64,000 nucleotides of DNA from Anaerolineae bacterium (GCA_008933735.1 WBUL01000013.1:1-64000), one strand, 5' to 3'. Shown: positions 1-9,356, numbered from the stretch's first letter. Notes: generated from the sequence alone by a model not told the origin. Made by a program: numbers and translations.

Positions 1-1962
1 CTGCTCCGGCTGTTGAGGCGTGGGCGTGGGGGTTTGCTGCAATTCCTGGGGCTGTGGTGTATTGGACGGAAGCGGTGTTGGGGTATTTGTGGGCAGTGGA
101 GTCGCCGTGACCTGCGGCGGTTCGGGGGTGCTGTCGCCTTCGCGTTCTAATGGCTGTTCATCCGCCGTCGGCTCAAATTCCACCCAACCGTGACCGGGAA
201 AGTAGACTTCTACCCAGGTATGGGCATCGCGCTCACGCACAAGATACGTATTTTTCGCCGGATCGTACTCACCTTGCGAGAATCCTGCGGCCATACGTGC
301 CGGAATGCCTTCAGTACGCAGCATCAAAATCATGGCTGAGGCGTAATAATTGCAGTAGCCTTCGCGCAGGTCAAATACTGCCCAGTCTACCGGATCAACG
401 CCCGGTGGCGGGGCTGGAATAGCCTCATTATAGGCGATATTCTGGCGCAGCCAGCGTTCGATGGCTTTGGCTTTGTCGTAAGGTGTCACTGCACCGGAAC
501 CCGCGACAATATCCCTGGTCAATTGAGCGAGGCGAGGGGTGACCTGTTCCACGCCCTGTAAATATTTCTGCGTTACCCACGCCGGATAGTCTGTCCCTGC
601 TCCACGAAGGGCATCGGCACTGGCGACGCTGACTGACGAAACCATGATATAGGTTTCGTTTTCGCGCACCGGGTTAATCGTCTTGGCGATGGCTGCGTCC
701 ACTTCCAGGCCCTGGTTCACACAGTCAAAACTGCCAGGGGCGGTTACGCAGTCTAATTCCACACGGACAGGTAAACCAAATTCAATGGGCTGCGGGGCAG
801 CGTAAATCAGATTGTTGGCGGTTAACAGAATGCGAAAAGTCTGTTCAACGCTGCGGCGGCTGTTGGGGAGCGTATCCCCGATATTCAGGCGCAGCCCGTC
901 ATCTTCTTTGGTTGCGCGGACTGAACGGTTATGATCCCACCCGCCCATGCTGTACGTATCAAAAACAGTAGAGCGCCAGTAATAGCGCACACCCGTAGGG
1001 GCGGTCACTTCAAAAACAGGAGCTTCACCAAGTTGAATTGCGCCGCCCAATTCCAGCCGATCCCCACCATAATATTCAGGGCTGGAAACCCCTTGACTTT
1101 CCAGCCTAGAAAACAACCGATTCCAGATTTCGGTGAAGCGCGAAATGCTGTCCAGAAAGGCTTTGGAGCGCTCTAAATTGTCCTGGTCATTGCCGTTGGG
1201 CAAGATAAAACCAACGGTCACAAACAGAATGGCTAAGATTGCCCCGATACGCAAAAAATACTTGCGGATATTGCGCGAATATTTAACTCGGTTGCGATAC
1301 CACTCGTATTCACGGGCATCCACATGGGAACGCACGACCAGCAGCATCGCCAGAAACACATAGGCGATGAGATAAAATTCCAGGTGGGCTTTGCCGTCAT
1401 AGGAATAGTTGTTGATCACCAGCACCAGCCCTGGCGGAATCACGGCCCGCCATACACGGTCAAGACGGAACACATGCCAGGTGGAATTATGCCCCAGAAA
1501 CCATAAAACGATCCCCAGGAAAAAGACAAATACCATGTTGTCTGTTCCAGCACCGCCTGTATTGATCGTATTGATCCAGTCGGAGTTCCTCTGAACAAAA
1601 TCGGAGGTGCGTGAAATTGGCCCGCCGCCGTTTGCCAGAAAGAGAATCATGGTTCCTGAAGTCAGGAACAGGCCATAAATCGAGCTGAGGAGTATCGAAG
1701 CCAGTTCCGATAAGCGGCTCCAGGCCAGAATATAGCCAAAACTGACCGAGGCTGAAACCACAATTAACAGTGTTAGCATCCCGTCCGCCCAATCCGCTGT
1801 AAACAGCGCCAGCACAGGCAGCACCAGCAGCGACCAGACAATGACCAGCGCCGTGAAATCGCCGCGTGTCACCATTTGTCGCAGATTATTACGCCAGCGT
1901 TTGACCATACGTTGAAAGGGATTCGTCGGAGGAGCGGGTTTTCGTCTGGGCGCTTTTGCCAT
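1..1962 (-). CDS. Membrane transglutaminase-like protein (TgpA type), 3' end cut by window edge
   Basis: The minus-strand reading frame is open from an ATG at 1962 to the window edge. An AGAGGAA Shine-Dalgarno lies about 6 nt upstream of the ATG. The first 200 or so residues hold about six hydrophobic helices. An extracytoplasmic region follows and then a transglutaminase core: a Cys in the context GYCNYYASAM and a His in DAHTWVEVYFPGHGW, two of the papain-like triad positions. The visible end is a Thr/Pro-rich linker, and TgpA-type proteins often have one more helix after such a linker. The family is a membrane-anchored thiol hydrolase or cross-linker facing outside the cytoplasm, often encoded with MoxR ATPase and DUF58 genes, which would lie beyond position 1 if present. 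The substrate is unknown. The family call is firm and the function is not. Confidence 0.85.
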   Translation of the reverse strand, partial: MAKAPRRKPAPPTNPFQRMVKRWRNNLRQMVTRGDFTALVIVWSLLVLPVLALFTADWADGMLTLLIVVSASVSFGYILAWSRLSELASILLSSIYGLFLTSGTMILFLANGGGPISRTSDFVQRNSDWINTINTGGAGTDNMVFVFFLGIVLWFLGHNSTWHVFRLDRVWRAVIPPGLVLVINNYSYDGKAHLEFYLIAYVFLAMLLVVRSHVDAREYEWYRNRVKYSRNIRKYFLRIGAILAILFVTVGFILPNGNDQDNLERSKAFLDSISRFTEIWNRLFSRLESQGVSSPEYYGGDRLELGGAIQLGEAPVFEVTAPTGVRYYWRSTVFDTYSMGGWDHNRSVRATKEDDGLRLNIGDTLPNSRRSVEQTFRILLTANNLIYAAPQPIEFGLPVRVELDCVTAPGSFDCVNQGLEVDAAIAKTINPVRENETYIMVSSVSVASADALRGAGTDYPAWVTQKYLQGVEQVTPRLAQLTRDIVAGSGAVTPYDKAKAIERWLRQNIAYNEAIPAPPPGVDPVDWAVFDLREGYCNYYASAMILMLRTEGIPARMAAGFSQGEYDPAKNTYLVRERDAHTWVEVYFPGHGWVEFEPTADEQPLEREGDSTPEPPQVTATPLPTNTPTPLPSNTPQPQELQQTPTPTPQQPEQ

Positions 1963-2161
1963 CAACTATTCCTCTATTCCGTTTGCATTTTAAGGGTGAT
2001 TGGCGTTTGTGGCTACCGTCGTTCTGCCTACGGTCGAATTATTTGCGGCGTAAGGAAATTGTTAGAATACCATTAGTTGTTTGTTATAAAGCCGTAGCAC
2101 CCTCGTCAAGTCATCCATGTCAAAAAATTGTAAGTTAATTGTATTGACTGGAGTGCCTACG

Positions 2162-3229
2162 ATGCGGAAACTAGAATTATTGATAATCCTGCTGATTGTT
2201 CTGCTGGCGGGCTGCAACCTGGATGATGAGATTGATAGTACCAGCACCCCCGTTAAGGAACCTACCCTGTCGGACACTGCTGTGCAAAATACCAGTAAAC
2301 TGGTCGCTGCCAGTGCCCCTGTTCAGAACTGCATCCATCCAGCGGGGTGGGCTGCTTATCAGGTGCAGGTGAATGAGAACCTTTTTACCCTTGGCACGCG
2401 CTATGGCGTGAGTGTGGAAGAACTGATGGCGGGCAACTGCCTGACCGATGTGACGATGGTAACCACAGGTTCGTTTGTGTATGTCCCATCTACCCAACTG
2501 ATTGCCCCGCCGCAGACCATTTTACCTCTCGGTATCAGTGCGTTCATTGTTGATCCGGTGATTGCGCCGGCAGGCAGCATGGTGACCCTGGTCTGGCAGG
2601 GGCAGGGTGCGGTGATGAATGTGCGGGCTGGCTGGCTTTATAATGGGCAGTTCATTGAGGAAGCAAATCATTTGCCTGTTGCCGGCAGCATTCAACTTCC
2701 TGTTTTTAATGACGGGCGCGACTCGATGATTTTTATGGTGCGGGTCAGCGATGGTGTGCAGGAAGTTGCCGCGCAGTCTGTGGTCAGCGTGAAGTGTGCT
2801 GAAGGCTGGTTTTTTGCACCTGAGCCAAAAGAATGCCCTACTGCACCGCTGGTGACGACTTTCCGTGAGCAGCGCTTTGAACGCGGCACGATGGTTTATG
2901 TACCGGTACTGGGAATCATTTACGTGATGATCAGTGGGATGGAAGCCATCCGGGTGCAGGATGAATATATTCCTGGAATGCCATTGTTTGATGGGTTGTA
3001 CCGCGCCCCCGATGGATTCTACCAGGCAAACGGCCCGATTTATTACATCTGGCGTAAAGATGGCATCCGTGAGGCGCTGGGTTATCCGATTGAGCCGGAA
3101 ATCGACTACTTAGGGATGTTACAGCGTACCGTTACTTCGGGTGGCGAAACAGTGTATTTTTCTTCCAGCAACGGGTATGTCTATCAGATGAGTAAGGGCG
3201 CGGCCTGGGGCGTGGTTATTCCCCAGTAG
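2162..3229 (+). CDS. LysM-domain lipoprotein
   Basis: This is a 355-residue lipoprotein. The ATG at 2162 is preferred over one at 2117 because it directly starts a signal peptide ending in the lipobox LLAGC, and a GGAG lies upstream. After a Ser/Thr-rich linker there is one LysM-like domain (about residues 55-105; YQVQVNENLFTLGTRYGVSV core), the module that binds N-acetylglucosamine in peptidoglycan. The C-terminal 100 residues (motifs RAPDGFYQANGPIYYIW and REALGYPIEP) look like a small repeat or beta domain of unknown role. It is convergent with the LCP gene and their 3' ends overlap by 14 nt. A role in cell-wall attachment is inferred from LysM only. Confidence 0.8.
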   Translation: MRKLELLIILLIVLLAGCNLDDEIDSTSTPVKEPTLSDTAVQNTSKLVAASAPVQNCIHPAGWAAYQVQVNENLFTLGTRYGVSVEELMAGNCLTDVTMVTTGSFVYVPSTQLIAPPQTILPLGISAFIVDPVIAPAGSMVTLVWQGQGAVMNVRAGWLYNGQFIEEANHLPVAGSIQLPVFNDGRDSMIFMVRVSDGVQEVAAQSVVSVKCAEGWFFAPEPKECPTAPLVTTFREQRFERGTMVYVPVLGIIYVMISGMEAIRVQDEYIPGMPLFDGLYRAPDGFYQANGPIYYIWRKDGIREALGYPIEPEIDYLGMLQRTVTSGGETVYFSSSNGYVYQMSKGAAWGVVIPQ

Positions 3230-4778
3230 GCAGCGCTAAATCCGTCCCGATAATCACCACCACATCCCCATCAGGGCTGCTGCCCTGACCCTGCTCCACA
3301 CGTGGTTTTTTACCGTTATTAAACGTTGCCAGAATTTGTGCGATGTACGCCGCCGAATTGAGGTGGTCGCCGTAATAAATCACATATGTCTCGGTTACGC
3401 TTGGCGAGGTATAGTTGCCGATGTTAGTGACATCCAGACGGTAGGTTTCAATGTGTGTTTCCAGCGCGGCGGCGCGACCCTGAATCGATGTGCCATTCAG
3501 CACCGCCAGAATCGGTGCTTCCTGCTGGACATCCTGCGGCACGTTTGCCGGGTCGAGTGTAAATTCGGGCAGGATGATAGGTGCGTCGGCTGTTTCGGTT
3601 TCATCCGGGCAATTGGCGCGGAATAAGTCCGACACCAGCGAAATAATATCCGTTCCAATGGGGATAAGAATGTCGCTGCCGTCTGGTCCAGTTCCGGTTA
3701 ACACTTCACCTGTTCCAATGGTTCCCTTACAGATTTTTTCTACGTCCTGGGCGGCCCTGGCGAGAGCGATCATTTCATCCAGTGTCAAATCAGTTTTGAT
3801 ATTGTTACTGACGGATTCCCAGAGCGTGAATGCATCACCCAGCAGAGCAGTGACCCCGCCAAGGCTGAGGGTTTTGTCCCGCACGGCCAGAATCACTTCT
3901 TGCTGGCGTTTGGCGCGGTCAAAGTCGCCGCCAGAGGTGGCACGGGTGCGCGAGTATTGCAGCAGGCGTTCCGCGGGCATTTCCTGACACCCCGCCTCAA
4001 TATAGATCGGCTGGTAGCCGTAGCTCCCGTCCGGATATTTGGGGTCGTCAATGGCTTCTGGCGGGCAGACTTCAATCGGGCCAATGACATCCACCAGGGT
4101 GATAAACGAATCAAAATTAATCAACACGTAGTGGTCAATGGGCACGCCGATGACTTTTTCAACGGCCTTCATTGCGAGTGCCGGGCCACCGCCTGGATAG
4201 GCGATGTCGGGATTATCCCCGATGAAATTGGCCGTGTTGATGCGGCTTTCCCCGAATCCACCAGGGATGGATACCCATAGATCACGCGGGATGGAAAGCA
4301 TCGCACCTGTTTTGGCAATCGGGTCAAGACTCAGCACAATCATGGTATCCGTGCGGAACTGACCTTCTTCGCCTTCGCGCTGGTCAATGCCCATCAATAG
4401 AATAGTGACGCGGCGTGGGTCAATTTCAATTTCCTCGACGGCTGCGATTTCTGTTGGCTGTGTGGAAGCAGGTGTTACTTCTGCGGTCGCTTCAACGGCT
4501 TGGGGTGTCTGTCCAGCGGATTCAGTAGGAACAGGTGTCGGCAGCACGGCGGTCGGCTGATTGATGTTTTCCGTCGAATCAACTGCTGGTTCTTCGGCGT
4601 CCTCAATCCCCACCACAAGACGAATGACCTGTTCCATATCAGTCTCATTGAGCGGCGTAATCTGATTCAGTTCACGCACCCGCTGGCGCGACTGCTGGTA
4701 AGAAAAATAGGCCCCGCCAATGGTGATCGGAATCAGCAGGAGTATCCAGAGCAGGAGCAAAAGATCACGGATTTTCAT
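3216..4778 (-). CDS. LytR-CpsA-Psr (LCP) family glycopolymer transferase
   Basis: This 520-residue protein has one N-terminal membrane helix (residues 5-27), a Glu/Thr-rich linker, the LCP catalytic domain (about 125-330) and a C-terminal LytR_C domain (about 420-515). Family hallmarks are visible: ILLMGIDQREG, RTDTMIVLSLDP, LSIPRDLWV, ESRINTANF and the arginine-rich TRATSGGDFDRAKRQQ segment that binds the lipid pyrophosphate. LCP enzymes move glycopolymers from undecaprenyl-pyrophosphate onto peptidoglycan or protein outside the membrane. That fits the polysaccharide locus at 48-62 kb. The start overlaps the end of the Lgt-like gene by 14 nt. A TATAAT hexamer sits 8 nt before the ATG with no Shine-Dalgarno, so the gene may have its own leaderless transcript. 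Confidence 0.92.
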   Translation of the reverse strand: MKIRDLLLLLWILLLIPITIGGAYFSYQQSRQRVRELNQITPLNETDMEQVIRLVVGIEDAEEPAVDSTENINQPTAVLPTPVPTESAGQTPQAVEATAEVTPASTQPTEIAAVEEIEIDPRRVTILLMGIDQREGEEGQFRTDTMIVLSLDPIAKTGAMLSIPRDLWVSIPGGFGESRINTANFIGDNPDIAYPGGGPALAMKAVEKVIGVPIDHYVLINFDSFITLVDVIGPIEVCPPEAIDDPKYPDGSYGYQPIYIEAGCQEMPAERLLQYSRTRATSGGDFDRAKRQQEVILAVRDKTLSLGGVTALLGDAFTLWESVSNNIKTDLTLDEMIALARAAQDVEKICKGTIGTGEVLTGTGPDGSDILIPIGTDIISLVSDLFRANCPDETETADAPIILPEFTLDPANVPQDVQQEAPILAVLNGTSIQGRAAALETHIETYRLDVTNIGNYTSPSVTETYVIYYGDHLNSAAYIAQILATFNNGKKPRVEQGQGSSPDGDVVVIIGTDLALPTGE

Positions 4779-5550
4779 GAGGCGGCATTATAGCGGATTT
4801 TGGGGCAACGTGTGCTATACGACTGGCTGACGGAGGGCGTAGGAGAAATCCCAGACTCGTCAGAATCAATGCCAGCGCGGAGATTTTATCCAGATTGAAG
4901 TGATCATTTTGTAAGGCAGACAGAAAAGCCAATGCCATACCGGAAAGTCCCAGCGACAGCCATATCCTTTTCCCAGCCAGATGGTTTTGCAGGGTCAGAA
5001 TGCCTATGACAATCAGGATAATCAGAAAAAGACCGATTGCCAGCATTTGCAGTTCATAGCGGGGTAAAACATTTCGCTGGATGTCCGGCAAATAGCTGAC
5101 CATCCAGACCGGATAATCGTGTATATCCGCGACCTGTGGGCCCAGCAAACAACCCACTTTGCGGCATGACCAGCTTACTGCCATCATGACTACCGGCACT
5201 GCCAGCGCCGCACCATCCGTAAACGGCGCAAGGGGAACATTCCATCTGCGGCAGAGAGCGGCCAGGGCGAAGCCTGCCCCCAAAACTGCGCCCTGCCATG
5301 CCAATGCCCCGTACCATAATCGGAATGCATAGAGGGGCGCATCCTGAAAGTCGCCAAAATGCAAAATCACGTAACCTGCCCGCGCACCGATGATCCCCGC
5401 CAGGATTGTCAGCAGATAAACGTCAAGCCAGCGAAGCCAGTTTTCATGGGGCAAGGCCGTCCAGAGGATGAACCACCCACCGACCAGAAGCCCCGCGCCG
5501 ATTCCAAGCGCGAAGATATATTCAATTCGGTGGATTTCAGGCAAGTTCAT
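4765..5550 (-). CDS. Lgt-family (prolipoprotein diacylglyceryl transferase-like) membrane protein
   Basis: The product is 262 residues with about seven hydrophobic helices. The ATG at 5550 lies inside the end of tlpA (14-nt overlap), suggesting translational coupling. An upstream start would add a polar segment encoded over tlpA. Lgt-like segments are IIGARAGYVILHFGDF and GALAWQGAVLGAG followed by a GCLLG motif. In true Lgt the second segment carries a key His and the third reads R-x-GN. Here the His is Gln (Q86) and the third segment reads CRKVGC. It is therefore a divergent paralogue that may not lipidate prolipoproteins. Its neighbour is a TlpA-like redoxin, so a role in envelope thiol chemistry is possible, but this is inference. 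Confidence 0.65.
   Translation of the reverse strand: MNLPEIHRIEYIFALGIGAGLLVGGWFILWTALPHENWLRWLDVYLLTILAGIIGARAGYVILHFGDFQDAPLYAFRLWYGALAWQGAVLGAGFALAALCRRWNVPLAPFTDGAALAVPVVMMAVSWSCRKVGCLLGPQVADIHDYPVWMVSYLPDIQRNVLPRYELQMLAIGLFLIILIVIGILTLQNHLAGKRIWLSLGLSGMALAFLSALQNDHFNLDKISALALILTSLGFLLRPPSASRIAHVAPKSAIMPPHENP
4787..4792 (-). promoter_or_regulatory. Candidate -10 box of the LCP gene (leaderless type)
   Basis: On the minus strand a perfect TATAAT ends 8 nt before the ATG at 4778, inside the 3' end of the Lgt-like gene. No convincing -35 is seen at 16-18 nt, and there is no Shine-Dalgarno. The expected transcription start would lie within a few bases of the ATG. Confidence 0.4.
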
Positions 5551-6139
5551 CGAGGTAATATGTGAGGTCGTCCAGGGTGACTTCCCCAATTTGCCTGAAG
5601 CGGACAATGCCATCTTGATCGAGTATATAAGTCGTGGGCAGATTGACCACACCCATAAAGCCTTTTAAACGGCTTTGCTCATCCAGCCCGAACTTCAAAT
5701 CTGTGAGCCCGTACTCGTCGATAAACGCCTGAATCGCGTCAAGGGTTTGCCCATCATTAGGGTCGGTGATGGAAAGTACCACTACCTCAGGATGATCTTC
5801 GGCGAAGGTTTGCAAAGCTGGCATTTCGCGCACGCAGGGCGGGCACCACGTCGCCCAGAAATTAACAATGACCACCTGACCCTGAAAATCTGCCAGGCGG
5901 AAGCTGTTCCCAGCTAAATCTCTTAGGGGCGCATCCGGCGCCGGAGAATCCAGCACAGGCAGAAATGTTACGGTTGGGCGCAAAAATGCAGCGGGGGTAG
6001 GGTAGTGGAGCGTTGCTTCGGGTGTCGAATGTCCCGTACTCGCGTTATTGTTAATAATAATCAGGATCATACCCAACACCCCCGCCAAAGGGAACATGAG
6101 CAGCAGAATAAGCCCATAAGCGCGTTTTTTCTGATCCAT
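5537..6139 (-). CDS. TlpA-type membrane-anchored thioredoxin-fold protein
   Basis: The product has 200 residues. An N-terminal membrane helix (residues 9-29) is followed by a linker and a redoxin domain. The redox motif WCPPC lies in FWATWCPPCVREM, and the cis-proline region is VVNLPTTYILD. TlpA/ResA-like proteins reduce disulfides outside the membrane, for example in cytochrome c maturation. No cytochrome genes are nearby, so the partner is unknown. The start codon overlaps the stop of the upstream propeller gene by one base (TAATG), and the stop overlaps the Lgt-like start, so the three genes are probably translated in step. Confidence 0.9.
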   Translation of the reverse strand: MDQKKRAYGLILLLMFPLAGVLGMILIIINNNASTGHSTPEATLHYPTPAAFLRPTVTFLPVLDSPAPDAPLRDLAGNSFRLADFQGQVVIVNFWATWCPPCVREMPALQTFAEDHPEVVVLSITDPNDGQTLDAIQAFIDEYGLTDLKFGLDEQSRLKGFMGVVNLPTTYILDQDGIVRFRQIGEVTLDDLTYYLDELA

Positions 6140-7524
6140 TACGGCAGGAATCCAGGTAAAAAGGCATCGTCGGTCACTTTGACCGATTCCTTTGTGGTCA
6201 TGTTGTAGTACCAGATTTCGGGTTTTGAGCCGGAGACCTCATGGTTAAAGCGCTGATACACTAACAAATTGCCGTCCGGGCTCCACTCTAAACCGCCGTG
6301 CGTATAGGACTCTTCATACACCAGTGGCTCAACTTCGTTCGTTTCGGTATTCAACAGGTAGATTTGAGCACCAAAGGTATAGCGGTCATCAAGGTAGCGG
6401 CGTGCCAGCGCGATATGCACTCCGTCCGGGTTCCAGAAACCCTGGATGTCTTCAATGGGAGCGCTTGGATCGCCTGTGATGCGGTAGCGGCGGCCTTCGC
6501 TCAATGCGCCGGAAACTTCTAACCCTTCTAACTGCGTATAAAATGTGTCGCCCATTGCCCCACGCACAAGAATCGGGTAAATCAGTTTTGTGCCATCAGC
6601 CGAAAAACTGCCTACGATACCCTGCATACTGTCGATGATCGCCGACTCGCCGGACACAAAATCATAGACCATGATGCCAGGGGGATTGGTAGAAAAAAGG
6701 GCAATGCGATTGCCGGATGGGGAAAAGGTTGGGGAATGTCCGACAATTTGTGAATCCTGAAACAGCGTTGTGGATTGAACGCTGTTAATATCAACGACCC
6801 AGATTCGTCGTGCTCCCACCACCCCTAACGAGCTGTTGTAATCTTCGCGTTCATAAGCAATACGTGTTCCATCGGGATGCCACGAGGGAGCCGCGCAAAA
6901 CGCATTCGCACAGTTGGTAAGCTGCCGCGTGCTGCCTGTTTTGACATCGTAGAGCCAGATGTCTGCCGAGCCATCCTGATTGTAAATCGAGTAGGCAATC
7001 AGCTTTCCGTCGGGGCTGATCGCGTAATCAGCGACACCAAATTCGGTGTCGGTTAGCTGTTGAACTTCGCCTGTGTTCAAATTGTAAGACATCAAATTAC
7101 GCTGTGGGGAGGTTGACGGAGAGAGATAGAGTACCTTAGGCAAATTCACGCGAAAGGAAAACTCAAGATCATCTTTCAGCTCAGCATTCCCATTATTCGA
7201 CTCCGCGCCCTGCTTCAACCGCACCCGGTAGGTTGTGCCGCCCGCAAGGGGTTGGTCAGGCTCAAAAACGACTTCTCTGGTACTGCTCCAGCGAAATTTC
7301 CCGCTGACTTCCGGCTCAATAGAGAAATTTTTCTCTACGCTGTCCCGCTTCATTTCGTCGTAAAAACGAATGGAAATGGTGCTGCTGCCAGCCACCGCCG
7401 TCCGAGGTGCATAACTTTCTACCTGCACCCCAACGTTGTTGCCAAGCAAAACCACAAAGACGATAGTGGCGATCACCAGTCCCATTGTGCCAAGCGCTGC
7501 GTAATCCAGGCGATCCAGTTGCAA
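6139..7524 (-). CDS. Membrane-anchored TolB-like (PD40) beta-propeller protein with Big_5-like domain
   Basis: This is 461 residues starting at a TTG (7524) with AAGGA six nt upstream. One N-terminal helix is followed by an Ig-like Big_5 domain (about 35-125; motif SYAPRTAVAGSSTISIRFYD). Several PD40-type blades follow, recognisable by repeated YAISPDGKLIAYS-, WHPDGTRIAYE-, FSPSGNRIALF- and WSPDGNLLVYQ-like motifs. Such proteins are usually extracytoplasmic scaffolds. It lies 15 nt after the YcgQ-like gene and overlaps tlpA, so it is probably in the same operon. No enzymatic function is suggested. Confidence 0.8.
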   Translation of the reverse strand: MQLDRLDYAALGTMGLVIATIVFVVLLGNNVGVQVESYAPRTAVAGSSTISIRFYDEMKRDSVEKNFSIEPEVSGKFRWSSTREVVFEPDQPLAGGTTYRVRLKQGAESNNGNAELKDDLEFSFRVNLPKVLYLSPSTSPQRNLMSYNLNTGEVQQLTDTEFGVADYAISPDGKLIAYSIYNQDGSADIWLYDVKTGSTRQLTNCANAFCAAPSWHPDGTRIAYEREDYNSSLGVVGARRIWVVDINSVQSTTLFQDSQIVGHSPTFSPSGNRIALFSTNPPGIMVYDFVSGESAIIDSMQGIVGSFSADGTKLIYPILVRGAMGDTFYTQLEGLEVSGALSEGRRYRITGDPSAPIEDIQGFWNPDGVHIALARRYLDDRYTFGAQIYLLNTETNEVEPLVYEESYTHGGLEWSPDGNLLVYQRFNHEVSGSKPEIWYYNMTTKESVKVTDDAFLPGFLP

Positions 7525-7539
7525 GGGAAGTCCTTAATT

Positions 7540-8367
7540 TTAGAAATACAGATAGGGCTGTTCGGGTTGTGAGGTCACTTCCACCGAATCCGCCAGGATA
7601 ACGGGCGTATCTATACCGTCAATACTGCGAATTTCAATATGCCCTTTGACCTGAATCCATGTGTCCTGGGAAAATTCCTGTCCGGTAGGGAAATCAACCA
7701 CCAGCCCGAAGGGACGTGCGTCAGCGACACAGCAGCTCATTGTGAATCGCACCACCATAAAATCATCGGTGCCGCGCAGTTGAGCATCTTTGTACACAAA
7801 CCCAATGACATCGACTGCCTGTCCTTCAAATTCTCTCAGGTCGCTGCTCTGGCTGAAGGCTTTAATCCAGTCCAGAATATTGCGCTGTTCCGACGGAATG
7901 TCGATGCTGCTCTGAGATGTACCAAAATTGATCGTGGAAACATTGGTCGATAAGTCGCCGGAAATGGCGTCCGCGCTCAGGGGTTTTGATGGTACTCCCA
8001 GGCCAAAGATCAAAGGAATGGTGGCAATTCCCAGAAAAATCCATGAGGATAGACTGCCAGCGCTGGCGTGTTCATGGTCGTGTTCGTGAGAATGATCGTG
8101 ATGATGTTCTTCAGGTCTGGTGCGGAGCAGGTCAGCCGCGTTGATAATACCCATTGACAGGAAAATTGCCGCACCTACCCAGGTCAGCCACCCGAAGTTA
8201 TCCACGTTAATATAGTTGCCAAGCTGCCCGCCTGGCAGGGCAAGGTCAATGAAGTACAGTCCCATGATAATGAGGATGCCGGTCTGTACCCAGCCCTGCA
8301 CCAACTGCCAGTTGATGCCTGCTTCATGTTCATGATCGCAGTGTTCATCGTGAATGTGGTCGGTCAT
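7540..8367 (-). CDS. YcgQ/TIGR03943-like membrane protein with His-rich segments
   Basis: The product is 275 residues with about four hydrophobic helices in the N-terminal half. Two histidine-rich segments, residues 2-15 (HIHDEHCDHEHE) and around 90-105, look like metal-binding sites. The C-terminal half has the YcgQ/DUF1980-like motif FVRFTMSCCVADARP-type (here VVRFTMSCCVADARPFGL). The family is typically paired with a YcgR/YraQ-type permease, as here with a 3-nt gap. In Bacillus such pairs belong to zinc-responsive regulons, so a zinc or other metal role is plausible but not shown by this sequence. AAGG precedes the ATG by about 9 nt. Confidence 0.8.
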   Translation of the reverse strand: MTDHIHDEHCDHEHEAGINWQLVQGWVQTGILIIMGLYFIDLALPGGQLGNYINVDNFGWLTWVGAAIFLSMGIINAADLLRTRPEEHHHDHSHEHDHEHASAGSLSSWIFLGIATIPLIFGLGVPSKPLSADAISGDLSTNVSTINFGTSQSSIDIPSEQRNILDWIKAFSQSSDLREFEGQAVDVIGFVYKDAQLRGTDDFMVVRFTMSCCVADARPFGLVVDFPTGQEFSQDTWIQVKGHIEIRSIDGIDTPVILADSVEVTSQPEQPYLYF

Positions 8368-8370
8368 CGC

Positions 8371-9291
8371 TTACAACCTTATGTTCAAATTGATCGCAAT
8401 AGACAGCAGGGCGGTCAGGAGAAAGGGTAGCGCAATCAGGTAAAACACCACACGCCGTTTGAATACGCCGAGAAACATCATGGTAGATTTGATGTCCACC
8501 ATCGGCCCAAACACCAAAAAGCTCAGGATCGAACCTGTTGTGAAGGTATTCGCAAAAGCTAATGCCAGGAAGGCATCAACCGTACTGCATACACTCAATA
8601 TGAAGGCGGACGCCTGCATGACAAACACCGAGTTCACAGGATTGCTTGCCAGTGTTTCGATTTCTTTATCCAGGGCTAATGTACCCATCGCCGCTGCCAG
8701 CAGACTACCAAAAATCAAATAGCGTCCCATCTCAAAAAATTCTTCGTGTGCCAGCAGCAGTGCTTTTTTGATCCCCGGCAGGAGTTCCATACGTTCGGAT
8801 TCGGCAGGCATCACAGCTTCCGAACCACCTGTAATCGGTACAAAAATCGCCTGTGGGCGCAGAATGCGCTGGGGACGATTTTGAACTGTAAAAATCAGTC
8901 CCACGCCAATAGCTACCAGCGCGGTCATAATGTAACGACCGTACAATACTGGCCCGGCACCAAAAGCGGCATAGGTACTGGCGACTACCACTGGATTCAT
9001 AACTGGGGCAGCGAGCAAAAAAGCGATCCCCGTTGAGAGTGGCAGGCCTTTTTTGTACAGGCGGCGGGTAACGGGTACAACGCCGCATTCACACACCGGG
9101 AACATGAATCCGAGCATTCCGCCCATGATGGTGGCAAGAACAGGGTTGTGGGGGACCATGCGGGCAATATCGTCTTTGTTGACGAATGCTTCAATCAAGC
9201 CAGAGGCGAGTGTACCCAGGAGCAGGAACGGTGTAGCTTCAATAAAAATCCCCAGAAATCGGGTGGCAAAAATCGTTAGATCAAATTCCAT
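8371..9291 (-). CDS. YcgR/YraQ-like permease (DUF318 type)
   Basis: The product is 306 residues with about eight hydrophobic helices. Family motifs include FPVCECGVVPVTRRL and AAPVMNPVVV near the N-terminus and LSVCSTVDAFLALAF in the second half. The Cys pair and the Asn/Pro re-entrant motifs are typical of this predicted permease family. A GTG 60 nt upstream keeps the frame open, but a promoter (-35 at 9343-9348, -10 at 9320-9325) lies between that GTG and the ATG at 9291. The shorter start is therefore the one that can be transcribed from it. This would be the first gene of a five-gene operon running down to the Lgt-like gene. The substrate is unknown. Confidence 0.85.
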   Translation of the reverse strand: MEFDLTIFATRFLGIFIEATPFLLLGTLASGLIEAFVNKDDIARMVPHNPVLATIMGGMLGFMFPVCECGVVPVTRRLYKKGLPLSTGIAFLLAAPVMNPVVVASTYAAFGAGPVLYGRYIMTALVAIGVGLIFTVQNRPQRILRPQAIFVPITGGSEAVMPAESERMELLPGIKKALLLAHEEFFEMGRYLIFGSLLAAAMGTLALDKEIETLASNPVNSVFVMQASAFILSVCSTVDAFLALAFANTFTTGSILSFLVFGPMVDIKSTMMFLGVFKRRVVFYLIALPFLLTALLSIAINLNIRL

Positions 9292-9319
9292 ACGTTCTAT
9301 TGTATCCTTGCCTATCCAA

Positions 9320-9348
9320 TTAATAACCCACTCTTTCTGCACGGTCAA
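9320..9348 (-). promoter_or_regulatory. Promoter of the permease operon
   Basis: On the minus strand, TTGACC (9348-9343) is followed by a 17-nt spacer and TATTAA (9325-9320). This predicts a start near 9313 and a leader of about 20 nt before the ATG at 9291. It is arranged back to back with the nurA promoter, with only 8 nt between the two -35 boxes. Confidence 0.65.
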
Positions 9349-9356
9349 CACACGAG

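Noticed and set aside
9291-9351. A longer permease start at GTG 9351
   Set aside because: The -35 and -10 boxes that would transcribe the gene lie downstream of that codon, and the extra residues are not part of the membrane domain.
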